From: Paucibacter sp. PLA-PC-4
Lineage (GTDB): Bacteria; Pseudomonadota; Gammaproteobacteria; Burkholderiales; Burkholderiaceae_C
Reading direction: 5' to 3'
Length of the DNA: 47,178 nucleotides
Assembly (NCBI RefSeq): GCF_026241155.1
Contig: NZ_JAPFGP010000028.1
Span: forward strand, 1 to 47,178
A program made the translations under genes and the position numbers. Position 1 is the first letter of the stretch. Each line of letters begins with the position of its first letter. Shown here piece after piece: positions 1-7,102 of this stretch. The notes beneath the pieces are model-generated. The model made no database searches, was not told where the DNA came from, and saw only the letters and a program-made list of their open reading frames with translations.

Positions 1-111
1 GACTAAGACCTCGGTCTCACGATGGCGAGCGATTCGCACCACGACCTTGCCTTGCAGCATTTCCGTCGCACGCGTGGCCTCTTGGGCCAGATTCTGAGGA
101 GAGGGCTGCAT
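1..111 (-). CDS. Integron cassette protein, second copy (cut by window edge)
   Basis: This is the first 37 codons of a second copy of the small protein encoded at 251..445; the frame runs off the left edge. Bases 1-127 repeat bases 335-461 at an offset of 334 with no difference that I could find. The start is the ATG at 111, at the same distance from the cassette boundary as in the first copy. Two adjacent copies of the same cassette imply either a tandem duplication or repeated integration of one circular cassette. Function unknown. Confidence 0.7.
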   Translation of the reverse strand, partial: MQPSPQNLAQEATRATEMLQGKVVVRIARHRETEVLV

Positions 112-119
112 TTGTCTGC

Positions 120-178
120 ACTTTAACGTGCGAGCTCAGCGGGCGGCGAAGCCGTCCGATGGAGCGACCGGTTAAAGC
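120..178 (-). other. attC recombination site between the two identical cassettes
   Basis: Read on the minus strand, the site has outer core sites GCTTTAAC and GTTAAAGT that are near-perfect inverse complements. Between them lies an imperfect hairpin built on GGACGGCTTCGCCGCCC. This is the layout of an integron attC site (R''-L''-L'-R'), about 59 bp long. The recombination point is expected inside the GTT of R', at 125-127. The hairpin core is shared with the attC at 44343-44399 and with the degenerate site near 43500, so all belong to one attC family, as expected for a sedentary chromosomal integron. Confidence 0.8.
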
Positions 179-250
179 GCTGACCGAACGGCCGATTCGT
201 GCTCATTCGGCGGCAACCAAACAATCGCTCAATTGGCTTGTCGACGTGAC

Positions 251-445
251 TCATTCCGACGCTCCGCCTGTGATGGAAAGTTCAATTGCAGACTCGGACC
301 GATCAACGAAGAGGCGCGTGCCGTCGGTGAACTCGACTAAGACCTCGGTCTCACGATGGCGAGCGATTCGCACCACGACCTTGCCTTGCAGCATTTCCGT
401 CGCACGCGTGGCCTCTTGGGCCAGATTCTGAGGAGAGGGCTGCAT
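251..445 (-). CDS. Small integron cassette protein of unknown function (64 aa)
   Basis: A 64-residue soluble protein with no signal peptide or membrane segment. The first 20 residues are helix-prone; the rest looks like a small beta-rich domain (GKVVVRIARHRETEVLVEF, then GTRLFVD). I do not recognise a family or function. It is the first cassette next to attI on the left integron end, so it would be the best expressed of the array. The cassette runs from about 128 to 461: it begins with GTTAAAGT at the attI junction, has a very short leader before ATG 445, and has a long non-coding tail of about 70 bp between the stop and the attC at 120-178. The 334-bp unit is repeated at the window edge. Confidence 0.65.
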   Translation of the reverse strand: MQPSPQNLAQEATRATEMLQGKVVVRIARHRETEVLVEFTDGTRLFVDRSESAIELSITGGASE

Positions 446-461
446 TTGTCTGCACTTTAAC

Positions 462-545
462 TACTAGTTTAGGCAGCACGCCCTGCCGGATAACTCCGGC
501 GGGTGCCGCATAACCACGGGCACGGCAACACGTGCAAGTCCTTGA
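462..545 (-). other. attI integration site, left integron end
   Basis: The first cassette joins here at TACTAGTTTAGGCAGC (read on the plus strand), giving CTAGTA followed by GTTAAAGT on the minus strand. The same sequence, inverted and joined to a different cassette, is found at 43866-43943. The homologous stretch continues through the integrase promoter into intI. Location directly 5' of an integron integrase, plus a cassette boundary at GTT, identify it as the primary attI. The outer limit of the site is not determined. Confidence 0.75.
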
Positions 546-566
546 GGGGGCGGCGATATTTGGTTG

Positions 567-595
567 TTGACTGTTTTTTCATACAGTACTAAATT
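567..595 (+). promoter_or_regulatory. intI promoter with overlapping LexA (SOS) box
   Basis: A -35 TTGACT (567-572) and a -10 TAAATT (590-595) are 17 bp apart. A LexA-type box, CTGT-N8-ACAG (571-586), lies between and over them. SOS control of integrases through a LexA box in the promoter is well established for mobile and sedentary integrons. The right-hand copy of this promoter has the same box at 43819-43834 although its surroundings have diverged by roughly 10 percent, which supports function. Confidence 0.75.
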
Positions 596-689
596 CATGC
601 ACAAAGCGGCAGCGGGTGTCGGCACTGTGCCAGCCCGGTCAGCGCCGCACAAGCAGGGCTAACGCCCACCACTGCGAGGTAGCTTGGCG

Positions 690-1736
690 ATGCCGCAGAT
701 TCCCTTCGATTCGACGCTGCCACGCGGCGCCATGCGCCCCGCCCTGGCGACCGTGTTGCCACCACTTCAGGCGCCCCGGCTGCTGGATCAGGTGCGTGAG
801 CGGGTTCGGTACTTGCACTACAGCCGGCGCACCGAGCAGGCCTATGTGCATTGGTGCAAATCCTTCATCCGCTTCCACGGGCTGCGTCATCCTCGAGACA
901 TGGGGGCGCCAGAGGTGCAGGCGTTTCTGACCTGGCTGGCTGACGAGCGCCAGTTGGCCAGCTCGACGCACAAGCAGGCGCTGTCGGCCCTGGTGTTTCT
1001 GTACACCAAGGTGCTGCAGCTGGGCCTGCCCTGGGTGGCAGAGCTGGAACGCCCCCGCGTGCGCCGCCGCCTGCCGGTGGTGCTCAGCCGGGATGAGGTG
1101 ACGGTCGTGTTGACGGGGATGCAGGGTGTGCATGCGCTGCTGGCCCGGCTGCTGTACGGCACGGGCATGAGGATCAACGAGGCCCTGCAGTTGCGGGTGA
1201 AGGATGTTGACTTCTCGCACCAGGCCTTGATCGTCCGCGAGGGCAAGGGTGGCAAAGACCGGGTTTTGATGCTGCCGCAAACCCTGGTGCAGCCGCTGCG
1301 CGATCAGTTGGCGCAGGCCAAGCTGTTGTGGGCGGAGGACGCCGCTCAACAAAGGGGTGGCGTTGAATTGCCCTATGCGCTGGAGCGCAAGTACCCGCAA
1401 GCGAGCACCTCATGGGTGTGGTTCTGGGTCTTTCCGCAGGCGACCCATTCCACCGATCCGCGCAGTGGCGTGGTGCGTCGCCATCATTTGTATGACCAGA
1501 CTTTCCAGCGGGCGTTCAAGCGCGCGGTCATGGCCGCCGGCATTGCCAAGCCTGCGACCCCGCATACCTTGCGTCATGCCTTTGCAACCCACTTGCTGCA
1601 GGACGGCTATGACATCCGCACGGTCCAGGATCTGCTGGGTCATGCGGACGTGGCGACCACGATGATCTACACCCATGTGCTCAAGCTCGGCGGCGGGGCG
1701 GTGCGCAGTCCGCTGGACCGGCTCGATCCCACGTAG
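690..1736 (+). CDS. intI: Integron integrase IntI (tyrosine recombinase)
   Basis: This enzyme inserts and excises gene cassettes by attI x attC and attC x attC recombination. The N-terminal SAM-like core-binding domain covers about residues 25-115 and the catalytic domain about 120-345. All catalytic residues are visible: R161 ([10 protein letters not shown]), H292 and R295 (HTLRHAF), H318 (LLGHAD) and the nucleophile Y327 (IYTHV). The insertion around residues 231-250 (LERKYPQAS, then WVWFWVFP) is the integron-specific patch that XerC/D lack. ATG 690 is preferred over TTG 684 because GAGGT lies about 10 nt upstream. At 348 aa it is slightly longer than class 1 IntI1. It reads away from the minus-strand cassettes, the normal integron polarity. 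A truncated second copy lies at 43631-43733 in opposite orientation. It appears intact and SOS-regulated. Confidence 0.95.
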   Translation: MPQIPFDSTLPRGAMRPALATVLPPLQAPRLLDQVRERVRYLHYSRRTEQAYVHWCKSFIRFHGLRHPRDMGAPEVQAFLTWLADERQLASSTHKQALSALVFLYTKVLQLGLPWVAELERPRVRRRLPVVLSRDEVTVVLTGMQGVHALLARLLYGTGMRINEALQLRVKDVDFSHQALIVREGKGGKDRVLMLPQTLVQPLRDQLAQAKLLWAEDAAQQRGGVELPYALERKYPQASTSWVWFWVFPQATHSTDPRSGVVRRHHLYDQTFQRAFKRAVMAAGIAKPATPHTLRHAFATHLLQDGYDIRTVQDLLGHADVATTMIYTHVLKLGGGAVRSPLDRLDPT

Positions 1737-1876
1737 CCTTGCGCTTTCTGGGTGCGGCGCACTACAGTTTGCGGAAACTGGGGGCATCAATATCGGCCGC
1801 CCCTGTTAATCGGTGCCCACCACGCAGCTCGGTAGGCAGTCAGCATGGTTGCCAAGATTTGGATTGGCGGCGACAC

Positions 1877-2434
1877 ATGAATGTACACATGGACGATCTG
1901 TTCGACAGTCCCGAGCTCCTCGCCATCGTCGAGGTCGACCAGGCCGACCGCGTGGTCTGCCAAGCGCCGGGTTGTGGCCACAGCGTCTACAAGCGCATCC
2001 ATGTCGTGCGGCAGTATGGTCATGCGAGCGTCTTCGGCTCGGACTGCTTTGCCCGGCTGTTCGCTGACATCGTCCGCGCCGGCCACCCTCGTTACGGCCG
2101 CGCCGAGGCTCGCTTGCTGACCGCCGAAGAGCGGGCGCTGCTGGCGCAGAACACGGAGCGGCTTCTGGCACAGTTTGAGACGGAGCGTGTTGAGGCACTC
2201 GAACAGCAACGCTTGCTGCGTGAGCACGAGGAGAGCATGCGACGCGCCGAGGCCGAGCGCGCTCAGCAGGCCCGGCGTGCTGCCGAATTGCGCCGACCGC
2301 CCTCGGCCGCGGAAATCGCCTCCGTTGAGCCGGAGGCCAAGCGCATCGTGCGCGAACGGTTTCAGGTCGACCCGGACCAGGCAGGCTGGCGCGGGTTGGT
2401 AGTGATCGAGGCGCGGAAGCTGCTGGGGCGCTGA
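1877..2434 (+). CDS. Hypothetical protein with N-terminal Cys/His motif and coiled coil
   Basis: A 185-residue protein of unknown function. The N-terminal third carries a compact Cys/His region: CQAPGCGH (about residues 31-38) and GSDCF some 25 residues later, which could bind one zinc ion. Residues about 75-150 are highly charged (Arg/Glu/Gln-rich) and almost certainly form a long helix or coiled coil. The C-terminus (VDPDQAGWRGLVVIEARKLLG) looks like a small helical cap. No signal peptide or membrane segment is present. ATG 1877 is chosen because the frame further upstream has intergenic-type composition; ATG 1892 is an alternative. It lies directly behind intI in the same orientation, with about 140 bp between them, so it may be cargo of the integron flank. 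I do not recognise a family. Confidence 0.6.
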   Translation: MNVHMDDLFDSPELLAIVEVDQADRVVCQAPGCGHSVYKRIHVVRQYGHASVFGSDCFARLFADIVRAGHPRYGRAEARLLTAEERALLAQNTERLLAQFETERVEALEQQRLLREHEESMRRAEAERAQQARRAAELRRPPSAAEIASVEPEAKRIVRERFQVDPDQAGWRGLVVIEARKLLGR

Positions 2435-2498
2435 AAGGTGGGGATCACTCCCCAGCTCCGATGGGGTGTTGGCTCTTCGAGATGGTCCACGGCTTCTG

Positions 2499-2610
2499 TG
2501 AACGGCCGCTTAGGGCGAAGCTGTCGCCGGGCGGGCGCTGACCATCGGCTGCACTTGGCCGGGCCGAGCCCGCCAGCTTTCGGAATTGCTCGCCCTGAAG
2601 CGGCCGTTCA
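2499..2610. repeat. Inverted-repeat hairpin element
   Basis: TGAACGGCCGCTTAGGGCGA (2499-2518) is matched by its inverse complement at 2590-2610 with a single extra base, giving 20-bp arms around a GC-rich loop of about 70 nt. The left arm continues inward into an imperfect match around AGCTG. It lies in the 319-bp stretch between the gene at 1877 and the toxin-antitoxin operon; I see no gene there. Hairpins with TGAACG-CCGCTT arms occur as dispersed intergenic repeats in other proteobacteria (from memory, not searched). Its role is unknown. Confidence 0.7.
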
Positions 2611-2753
2611 GGACGCAATCTTTGAGCGACTGATCTCAGGCGATGACGTTGGCCGAGCGGGCACCCGCACCCGGCCACGATCCGAAGGTCACCAACGGCA
2701 GCTTCGGAGCGTTTCGAACCGGGCAACCAGGCCCAGTGCGAGCAGGGGTTGGG

Positions 2754-2777
2754 ATCGTAGTGCGTTTGCACTACGAT
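2754..2777. promoter_or_regulatory. Palindromic operator of the toxin-antitoxin operon
   Basis: A perfect inverted repeat has 10-bp arms (ATCGTAGTGC / GCACTACGAT) around a GTTT spacer and ends 6 bp before the antitoxin start codon. Type II antitoxins of the ribbon-helix-helix kind normally repress their own operon by binding such a site, so this is the likely autoregulatory operator. Its closeness to the ATG suggests a very short leader. Confidence 0.7.
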
Positions 2778-2783
2778 GTGGCA

Positions 2784-3056
2784 ATGAAAGACGCTTTCAT
2801 CCCCCAAGTCCGTGTTGAAACGGAGCTACGTGCCAGCCTCGAGGCGGTGCTTCGCCCTGGCGAAACACTGACCGACTTCGTCGAGGTCGCTGTGCGCAAC
2901 GCCGTTGAGTACCGGCGCGTCCAAACTGACTTCGCTTCGCGTTGCGACGCATCCCTGGCCGACTATGAGCGCACAGGAGTGTCCATCCCTGCCGCCCAGG
3001 TCATAGCCAAGCTCGAATCCAAGCTGGCTAAGCGCCGCAAGCAGCTGGGCGGATGA
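2784..3056 (+). CDS. Antitoxin of a ParD/ParE-type module (RHH-like)
   Basis: A 90-residue protein that should neutralise the downstream toxin and repress the operon. The N-terminal part (FIPQVRVETELRASLEAVLR, then TLTDFVEVAVRNAVEYR) has the beta-strand plus two-helix pattern of ribbon-helix-helix antitoxins, and resembles YlcI/YnfO-type proteins. The C-terminal part (about 55-90) is basic and helical and would wrap the toxin. ATG 2784 is chosen because it lies just behind the palindromic operator; the frame upstream is non-coding in appearance. The stop overlaps the toxin start (ATGA), the typical arrangement of translationally coupled toxin-antitoxin genes. The family assignment is by pattern, not by database search. 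Confidence 0.75.
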   Translation: MKDAFIPQVRVETELRASLEAVLRPGETLTDFVEVAVRNAVEYRRVQTDFASRCDASLADYERTGVSIPAAQVIAKLESKLAKRRKQLGG

Positions 3057-3367
3057 GCTACGCCGTCGATTTCACGCAGGGCGCTGAAGACGATCTAATG
3101 CGGCTTTACGACTTGCTGCTCAACCGGGCCGAGACGCGCGAAGACCTCGATGTAGCCGACGAGGCGGTCAGAGTCATCCGACAAGCCGCTCTGAGCCACC
3201 TGTCGACGACGCCGTACAGCTACCGCAAGGTTGGGGCCCGATCAACGCTTCGCGAACTCATCATCCCGTTCGGCACCACCGGCTACATCCTTCGCTTCGA
3301 CATCCGCTCGCCCCAGTTGGTGCTAGTGATCGGCGCACGCCATCAACGCGAGGAAGACTTCCATTGA
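3053..3367 (+). CDS. RelE/ParE-family toxin
   Basis: A 104-residue protein with the ParE/RelE fold pattern: an N-terminal strand (SYAVDFTQGAEDDLMRLYDLL), a pair of helices, then beta strands ending in YILRFDI and LVLVIGARHQREEDF. The central YSYRKVG...TLRELIIPFG is the usual 'lR-r-l-i-p--y-i-yr' signature of the family. ParE members poison gyrase and RelE members cleave mRNA; the sequence does not decide between them. It overlaps the antitoxin gene by 4 bp, so the two are translated together. Toxin-antitoxin modules commonly stabilise integrons and islands, and this pair lies just behind the integrase. Confidence 0.85.
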   Translation: MSYAVDFTQGAEDDLMRLYDLLLNRAETREDLDVADEAVRVIRQAALSHLSTTPYSYRKVGARSTLRELIIPFGTTGYILRFDIRSPQLVLVIGARHQREEDFH

Positions 3368-3948
3368 CCTATTCGGGCAGCAGCGCGGTGTGCGGACCTA
3401 CCTGTACCGGCTGTCGGCCGAGATGGTCAAGTCCACTGGAAACCGCGTAACGGCAACAGGCGCGAATGCCTTGGCAAAGCTCTCGACACCAAGCACAACG
3501 TGCTGCTCCTGATCTATCCGATCCATACGCTGACAGGATCACTCATTGCACTGCCAGTGCAATTCAGCCGGACGTAAATGTGTCGGTACTTGAAATCGGC
3601 TAGGCCAGAGCACTTAGCCTCGCGCAATGAGAAGTACCCAGGCCTAAGGCTCCCAAAACACAAAAAGTCCGACGAGCTTTATGTTGTTCGGCCTTACTCT
3701 ATTTGTTGGAGTCAGTCCGCTGCGGCAGAGCGCTCTTCGGCGTTCGCGATTGAGCTCGACCTTGCCGGCCTTGCAGTCCCGGCGCTTGCAGCGCCAAGCC
3801 CTGCACCAGCAGCCGCCACAGGCGCCGCGAGCGCCCAACAGGGTTTGCAGATCGCTCCAGGGCGCGGCTATAGCTTCCACAATGTCCAGTGGCGACGGGG
3901 CGTGATCGTTGCTGCGCTCATGGGGGGAGCTCCAATCAAACGGAGGGC
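3368..3948. other. 581-bp stretch without a recognisable gene
   Basis: No convincing gene is visible on either strand; the open frames that cross it have no family resemblance and poor starts. Two small inverted repeats are present: ATTGCACT-GCC-AGTGCAAT at 3545-3563, and GGTACTT / AAGTACC at 3585-3638 around 40 nt. Neither is followed by a T-run, so they are not clear terminators. The stretch may hold remains of old cassettes or insertion sequences. Confidence 0.5.
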
Positions 3949-4821
3949 ATGCAGCGGCCCCGGCGAGAATCGGCTCGCTTGCCAGCGGTCAGAGTTTGGG
4001 AGCCAATCTTGTCCTATTTCGAGTATGCGACGGGAGCGGGGCTGTCGGCGGTGGTCGAGCGGTTCTGGAGCTTCGAATCGGCGTCCACGGCGATCGAGCG
4101 GATCGCGCCCGATGGGCGTTGCGAGCTGATCATCCACCTGGGCGAGCCCTATCTTGAGTTGCATGGTGCGCAGGCCCGGGTGCAGCCGCCTGCGCTGTTG
4201 GCGGGGCAGTTGACCGAGCCCTTGATGCTGCGGGGGCAAGGACGTTCCTCGGTACTGAGTGCGCGGCTGGCGCCGGCCGCAGCGGCGATGCTGTTGCATG
4301 GCGACGCCCGCCAGGCCACCAACCGGCGTCTGAGTCTGTTGGCGCTGGACCCGCAGGGGGCCGCGCCACTGCTGCAGGCGCTGGCGCCCGCTCAAGCCAT
4401 GGAGAGTCGGGTGGCCCGGCTGGCCAGCTATATCGGCCATCGCTGCCTGGCCGCGCCGCTAGGACTTGATGCGGTGGTCGAGCGCGCCTTGATCGCCATC
4501 GAGACCGAGCCTGCGCCGCCGCTAGCCGTGCTGGCCGGCCAGCTCGGGCTGTCTTTGCGTCAGCTGGAGCGGCGCTTCGCCCACGCCGTGGGGCTGACGC
4601 CGCGCCAGCATCTGGGCATCGTTCGGTTCCGGCGCATCTTTGACGCCCTGGACGCCGGCGCGAGCTCCTTCAGCGCGGCGGCCCAGAGTGCCGGCTACAG
4701 CGACCATCCGCAGATGGCGCGCGAATTCCGCCGCTACCTGGGCTGCACGGCCAGCCAGTTCATTGCACAGCGTGCCCACCTGGCGGCCGCGATGACGGGT
4801 GCGGCGGGCATGTCGCATTGA
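3949..4821 (+). CDS. AraC-family transcriptional regulator
   Basis: A DNA-binding regulator of about 290 residues. The N-terminal half (SYFEYATGAG, WSFESA, PDGRCELIIHLGEPY, LAGQLTEPLMLRG) matches the DUF6597-type sensing domain often found in AraC proteins of unknown ligand. The C-terminal about 110 residues carry two helix-turn-helix motifs: LAGQLGLSLRQLERRFAHAV and FSAAAQSAGYSDHPQMAREF, followed by the usual RRYLGCTASQF end. ATG 3949 has GGAGG only 2 nt upstream. TTG 4009, 20 codons later, has GGAG at a better distance and fits the family start (SYFEY), so the start is uncertain. It may control the DUF6265 gene 63 bp downstream. Confidence 0.85.
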   Translation: MQRPRRESARLPAVRVWEPILSYFEYATGAGLSAVVERFWSFESASTAIERIAPDGRCELIIHLGEPYLELHGAQARVQPPALLAGQLTEPLMLRGQGRSSVLSARLAPAAAAMLLHGDARQATNRRLSLLALDPQGAAPLLQALAPAQAMESRVARLASYIGHRCLAAPLGLDAVVERALIAIETEPAPPLAVLAGQLGLSLRQLERRFAHAVGLTPRQHLGIVRFRRIFDALDAGASSFSAAAQSAGYSDHPQMAREFRRYLGCTASQFIAQRAHLAAAMTGAAGMSH

Positions 4822-4884
4822 TGCAAGCCGGCGCTGCGCCGACGGTCTAGAGTGCGAGCATCGATGGACCGCAAGGATGCCGCC

Positions 4885-5370
4885 ATGTTGAAAACGCCTT
4901 TGCTGCTCGCTGCGCTGTTGAGCGTTATAGCGGCCCCGACCCTGGCTGAGCCCGCGCATGAGCTGCAAAAGCTGGCCTGGCTGGCCGGCTGTTGGGTGCC
5001 CGAGGGCAGCGAGCCGGGTTCGGTCGAGCACTGGTTGCCCTTGGCTGGCGACACCTTGCTGGGGCTTAGCCGCACCGTCAAGCGCGGCCGCACCAGCAGC
5101 CATGAGTTCATGCAGATCCGCCGCAGCGCGGCGGGGGGCATCGAGTTCGTCGCGACCGTGGGCGAGCAAAAGCCCGTGGCCTTCGCGCTGGTCTCGCTCA
5201 GCGAGACCGAGGCGCAGTTCGAGAACCCGGCGCATGACTTCCCGCAGCGGGTGGTCTATGCGCTGGAGCAGGGGCTGCTCAAAGCACGCATTGAGGGTCA
5301 GTCCCAGGGCCGCAGCAAGCGCATCGACTTCAGCATGCGCCGGACCCGCTGCGAGGCCGCGCCGGGCTGA
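4885..5370 (+). CDS. DUF6265 family exported protein
   Basis: A 161-residue protein with a clear signal peptide (MLKTPLLLAALLSVIAAPTLA, cleaved near residue 21), so it should be periplasmic. The mature part has the DUF6265 hallmarks: LAWLAGCW at its start, HWLPLAGDTLLGLSRTVK, EFMQIRR, and ENPAHDFPQRVVY. The family is beta-rich and lipocalin-like in predicted fold, and its function is unknown. ATG 4885 is chosen over ATG 4852 and 4864 because it begins directly with the signal peptide. It follows the AraC gene in the same orientation and converges on ureG with only 15 bp between the stops. Confidence 0.85.
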   Translation: MLKTPLLLAALLSVIAAPTLAEPAHELQKLAWLAGCWVPEGSEPGSVEHWLPLAGDTLLGLSRTVKRGRTSSHEFMQIRRSAAGGIEFVATVGEQKPVAFALVSLSETEAQFENPAHDFPQRVVYALEQGLLKARIEGQSQGRSKRIDFSMRRTRCEAAPG

Positions 5371-5385
5371 ACCCGGCCCCGCGCT

Positions 5386-6033
5386 TCAGGCCTTCAGCAA
5401 GCCCTTGGTCTCAATGAAGGCGATCACCTCGTCCAGTCCGGCGCCGGTCTTGAGATTGCTCATCACGAAGGGGCGCGCGCCGCGCATGCGTTGCGTGTCG
5501 GCTTTCATCACGTCCAGGTTGGCGCCGACATAGGGCGCCAGATCGGTCTTGTTGATCACGAACAGATCGCTTTTGGTGATGCCGGGGCCGCCCTTGCGCG
5601 GGATTTTCTCGCCGGCGGCGACATCGATCACATAAATCGTCAGGTCCGACAGCTCCGGGCTGAAGGTCGCGGCGAGGTTGTCGCCGCCGGACTCGATGAA
5701 GACGATGTCGGCATCCGGGTAGAGCTTGAGCATGCGGTCCACCGCCTCGAGATTGATCGAGGCGTCCTCGCGGATCGCGGTGTGTGGGCAGCCGCCGGTC
5801 TCGACGCCCATGATGCGGTCGGGCTCCAGCGCGCCGGCCACGGTCAGCAGGCGCTGGTCTTCCTTGGTGTAGATGTCGTTGGTGACCACCACCAGGTCAT
5901 AGCGCTCGCGCAAGCGCTTGCACAGCACCTCGACCAGGGTGGTCTTGCCGGAGCCGACCGGGCCGCCGACGCCGACGCGCAGCGGTGGCAGCTTTTTGCT
6001 GCGGCCGGGGATGGAGTGCAGGGCTGTGCTCAT
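5386..6033 (-). CDS. ureG: Urease accessory GTPase UreG
   Basis: UreG is a SIMIBI-class GTPase that delivers nickel to apo-urease together with UreD, UreF and UreE in the cytoplasm. The 215-residue protein is full length for the family. It shows the P-loop GGPVGSGKT (residues 23-31), [11 protein letters not shown], the nickel-binding C-P-H motif in [25 protein letters not shown] and the guanine-specificity NKTD. Oddly, no urease structural gene (ureABC) or other accessory gene is near it. The next gene upstream on its strand is a LysR regulator and the downstream side is a convergent DUF6265 gene. In Burkholderiales ureG normally ends a ureDABCEFG operon, so it is either a relic of a broken operon or a second copy. 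The protein itself looks functional. Confidence 0.95.
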   Translation of the reverse strand: MSTALHSIPGRSKKLPPLRVGVGGPVGSGKTTLVEVLCKRLRERYDLVVVTNDIYTKEDQRLLTVAGALEPDRIMGVETGGCPHTAIREDASINLEAVDRMLKLYPDADIVFIESGGDNLAATFSPELSDLTIYVIDVAAGEKIPRKGGPGITKSDLFVINKTDLAPYVGANLDVMKADTQRMRGARPFVMSNLKTGAGLDEVIAFIETKGLLKA

Positions 6034-6095
6034 GATGCGGGCTCAATGTGATGAAACTGTTGAGCAAGCATTGTGCCAAGCTGCGGGCTCCGAGC

Positions 6096-7004
6096 TCAAT
6101 GCGGCTGCTGCTGGGCGAACTGCTGCACGATGGCCTCGGTCAGCGCACCCCGGGCCTCGCGCCGGTAGAGCAGGCCGATGCCGCGCACCAGAGGCAGCTC
6201 GGGCAAGGCAATCACCCGCAGTGTCGGGTCTTGCGCCCAGCTGGCCCGGCGCAGCAGCGGCAAGAGGCTGACGCCGACCCGCTGACGCACCAGCTCGGCC
6301 AGGGCCTCGATCGAGTTGAGCTCCAAAAACTCTTGCACCGGGGCCTGTATCGTGCGCAGCGCCTTGTCTAGCAGCATGCCGGTGCGCTCGCTGCGGTCAA
6401 AGCGCAGAAAGGGTTGTTCGGCCAGCAGCTGGGCGGCGCTGCGCCGTTTGCCGTCGGCGTGGGCCAGCAGCACCAGCGGCTCTTCGTACAAGACGCTCCA
6501 GCCCAGCCCGGCGGGGGTCTTGCCAGCTCCTCGCACCAGCACAGCAGCGTCGAGCTGGCCGTTCTCCACCATCTCGGCCAGCTCACCGGACTTGCCGCTG
6601 ACCAGCTTGAGCTCCAGCGCCGCATGCTGCTGTTTCAGCGCCACCACCGCATGGGCCAGCGGCGCCACCGCCGAGACCACCGCGCCGATGCGGTAGGCGC
6701 CCGCCATCGGGTCGGCGCGCCGCGCCGCGCTGCGCAGCTCCTCATGCAGCTGGGCGTCCAGCGCCAGCATGCGCTCGGCCCAGGGCAGCAGGGCCTGGCC
6801 GGCCGCGTTGAGCTGGGCCCGGCGTCCGCTTTGGCCGCCGGGGCCGCCGCTGCGGTCGAACAGCGCGCGCTTGAGCTCCTGCTCCAGATTGCGCATCTGC
6901 AGGCTGACGGCCGCCTGGGTCAGCGAGACCTCGGCGGCGGCTGCTGCGAACGAGCCGCAACGGGCCACGGCGACAAAGCTCTTCAGGCTGCGCAGGCTCG
7001 GCAT
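6096..7004 (-). CDS. LysR-family transcriptional regulator
   Basis: A 302-residue LysR regulator. The N-terminal winged helix-turn-helix is clear (SLRSLKSFVAVARCGSF, then VSLTQAAVSLQMRNLEQEL). A linker helix follows, and the C-terminal two-lobe effector domain starts around residue 90 (GAYRIGAVVSAVAPLAHAV). ATG 7004 is chosen because it places the helix-turn-helix at the usual distance; a longer frame to 7031 adds nine residues without family support. It is divergent from the Bug binding-protein gene at 7103 with 98 bp between them, the classic layout in which LysR controls its neighbour. An inverted repeat at 7029-7050 is a candidate binding site. The inducer is unknown, but the neighbours suggest a small carboxylate or glutamyl compound. 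Confidence 0.9.
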   Translation of the reverse strand: MPSLRSLKSFVAVARCGSFAAAAAEVSLTQAAVSLQMRNLEQELKRALFDRSGGPGGQSGRRAQLNAAGQALLPWAERMLALDAQLHEELRSAARRADPMAGAYRIGAVVSAVAPLAHAVVALKQQHAALELKLVSGKSGELAEMVENGQLDAAVLVRGAGKTPAGLGWSVLYEEPLVLLAHADGKRRSAAQLLAEQPFLRFDRSERTGMLLDKALRTIQAPVQEFLELNSIEALAELVRQRVGVSLLPLLRRASWAQDPTLRVIALPELPLVRGIGLLYRREARGALTEAIVQQFAQQQPH

Positions 7005-7028
7005 GGCAAGTATTCCTTGTGATGAAGC

Positions 7029-7050
7029 CAAGAATTATTAGCTTTTCTTG
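7029..7050. promoter_or_regulatory. Candidate LysR operator
   Basis: CAAGAA and TTCTTG form a perfect 6-bp inverted repeat around ten AT-rich bases in the 98-bp gap between the divergent LysR gene and the Bug binding-protein gene. Size, symmetry and position fit a LysR recognition site. No footprint can be inferred. Confidence 0.45.
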
Positions 7051-7102
7051 TCATCGGCGCCGGCTCACAATCAGGTAGCCCCTAGTTGATGGAGTTGCGA
7101 CG

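Noticed and set aside
3053-3367. Assigning the toxin specifically to ParE (gyrase) or RelE (ribosome)
   Set aside because: The visible motifs are shared by both branches; the catalytic residues of RelE cannot be confirmed by eye.
3578-4129. Protein gene ahead of the AraC regulator
   Set aside because: The frame overlaps the AraC gene, has Ala/Pro-rich low-complexity content and no family resemblance.
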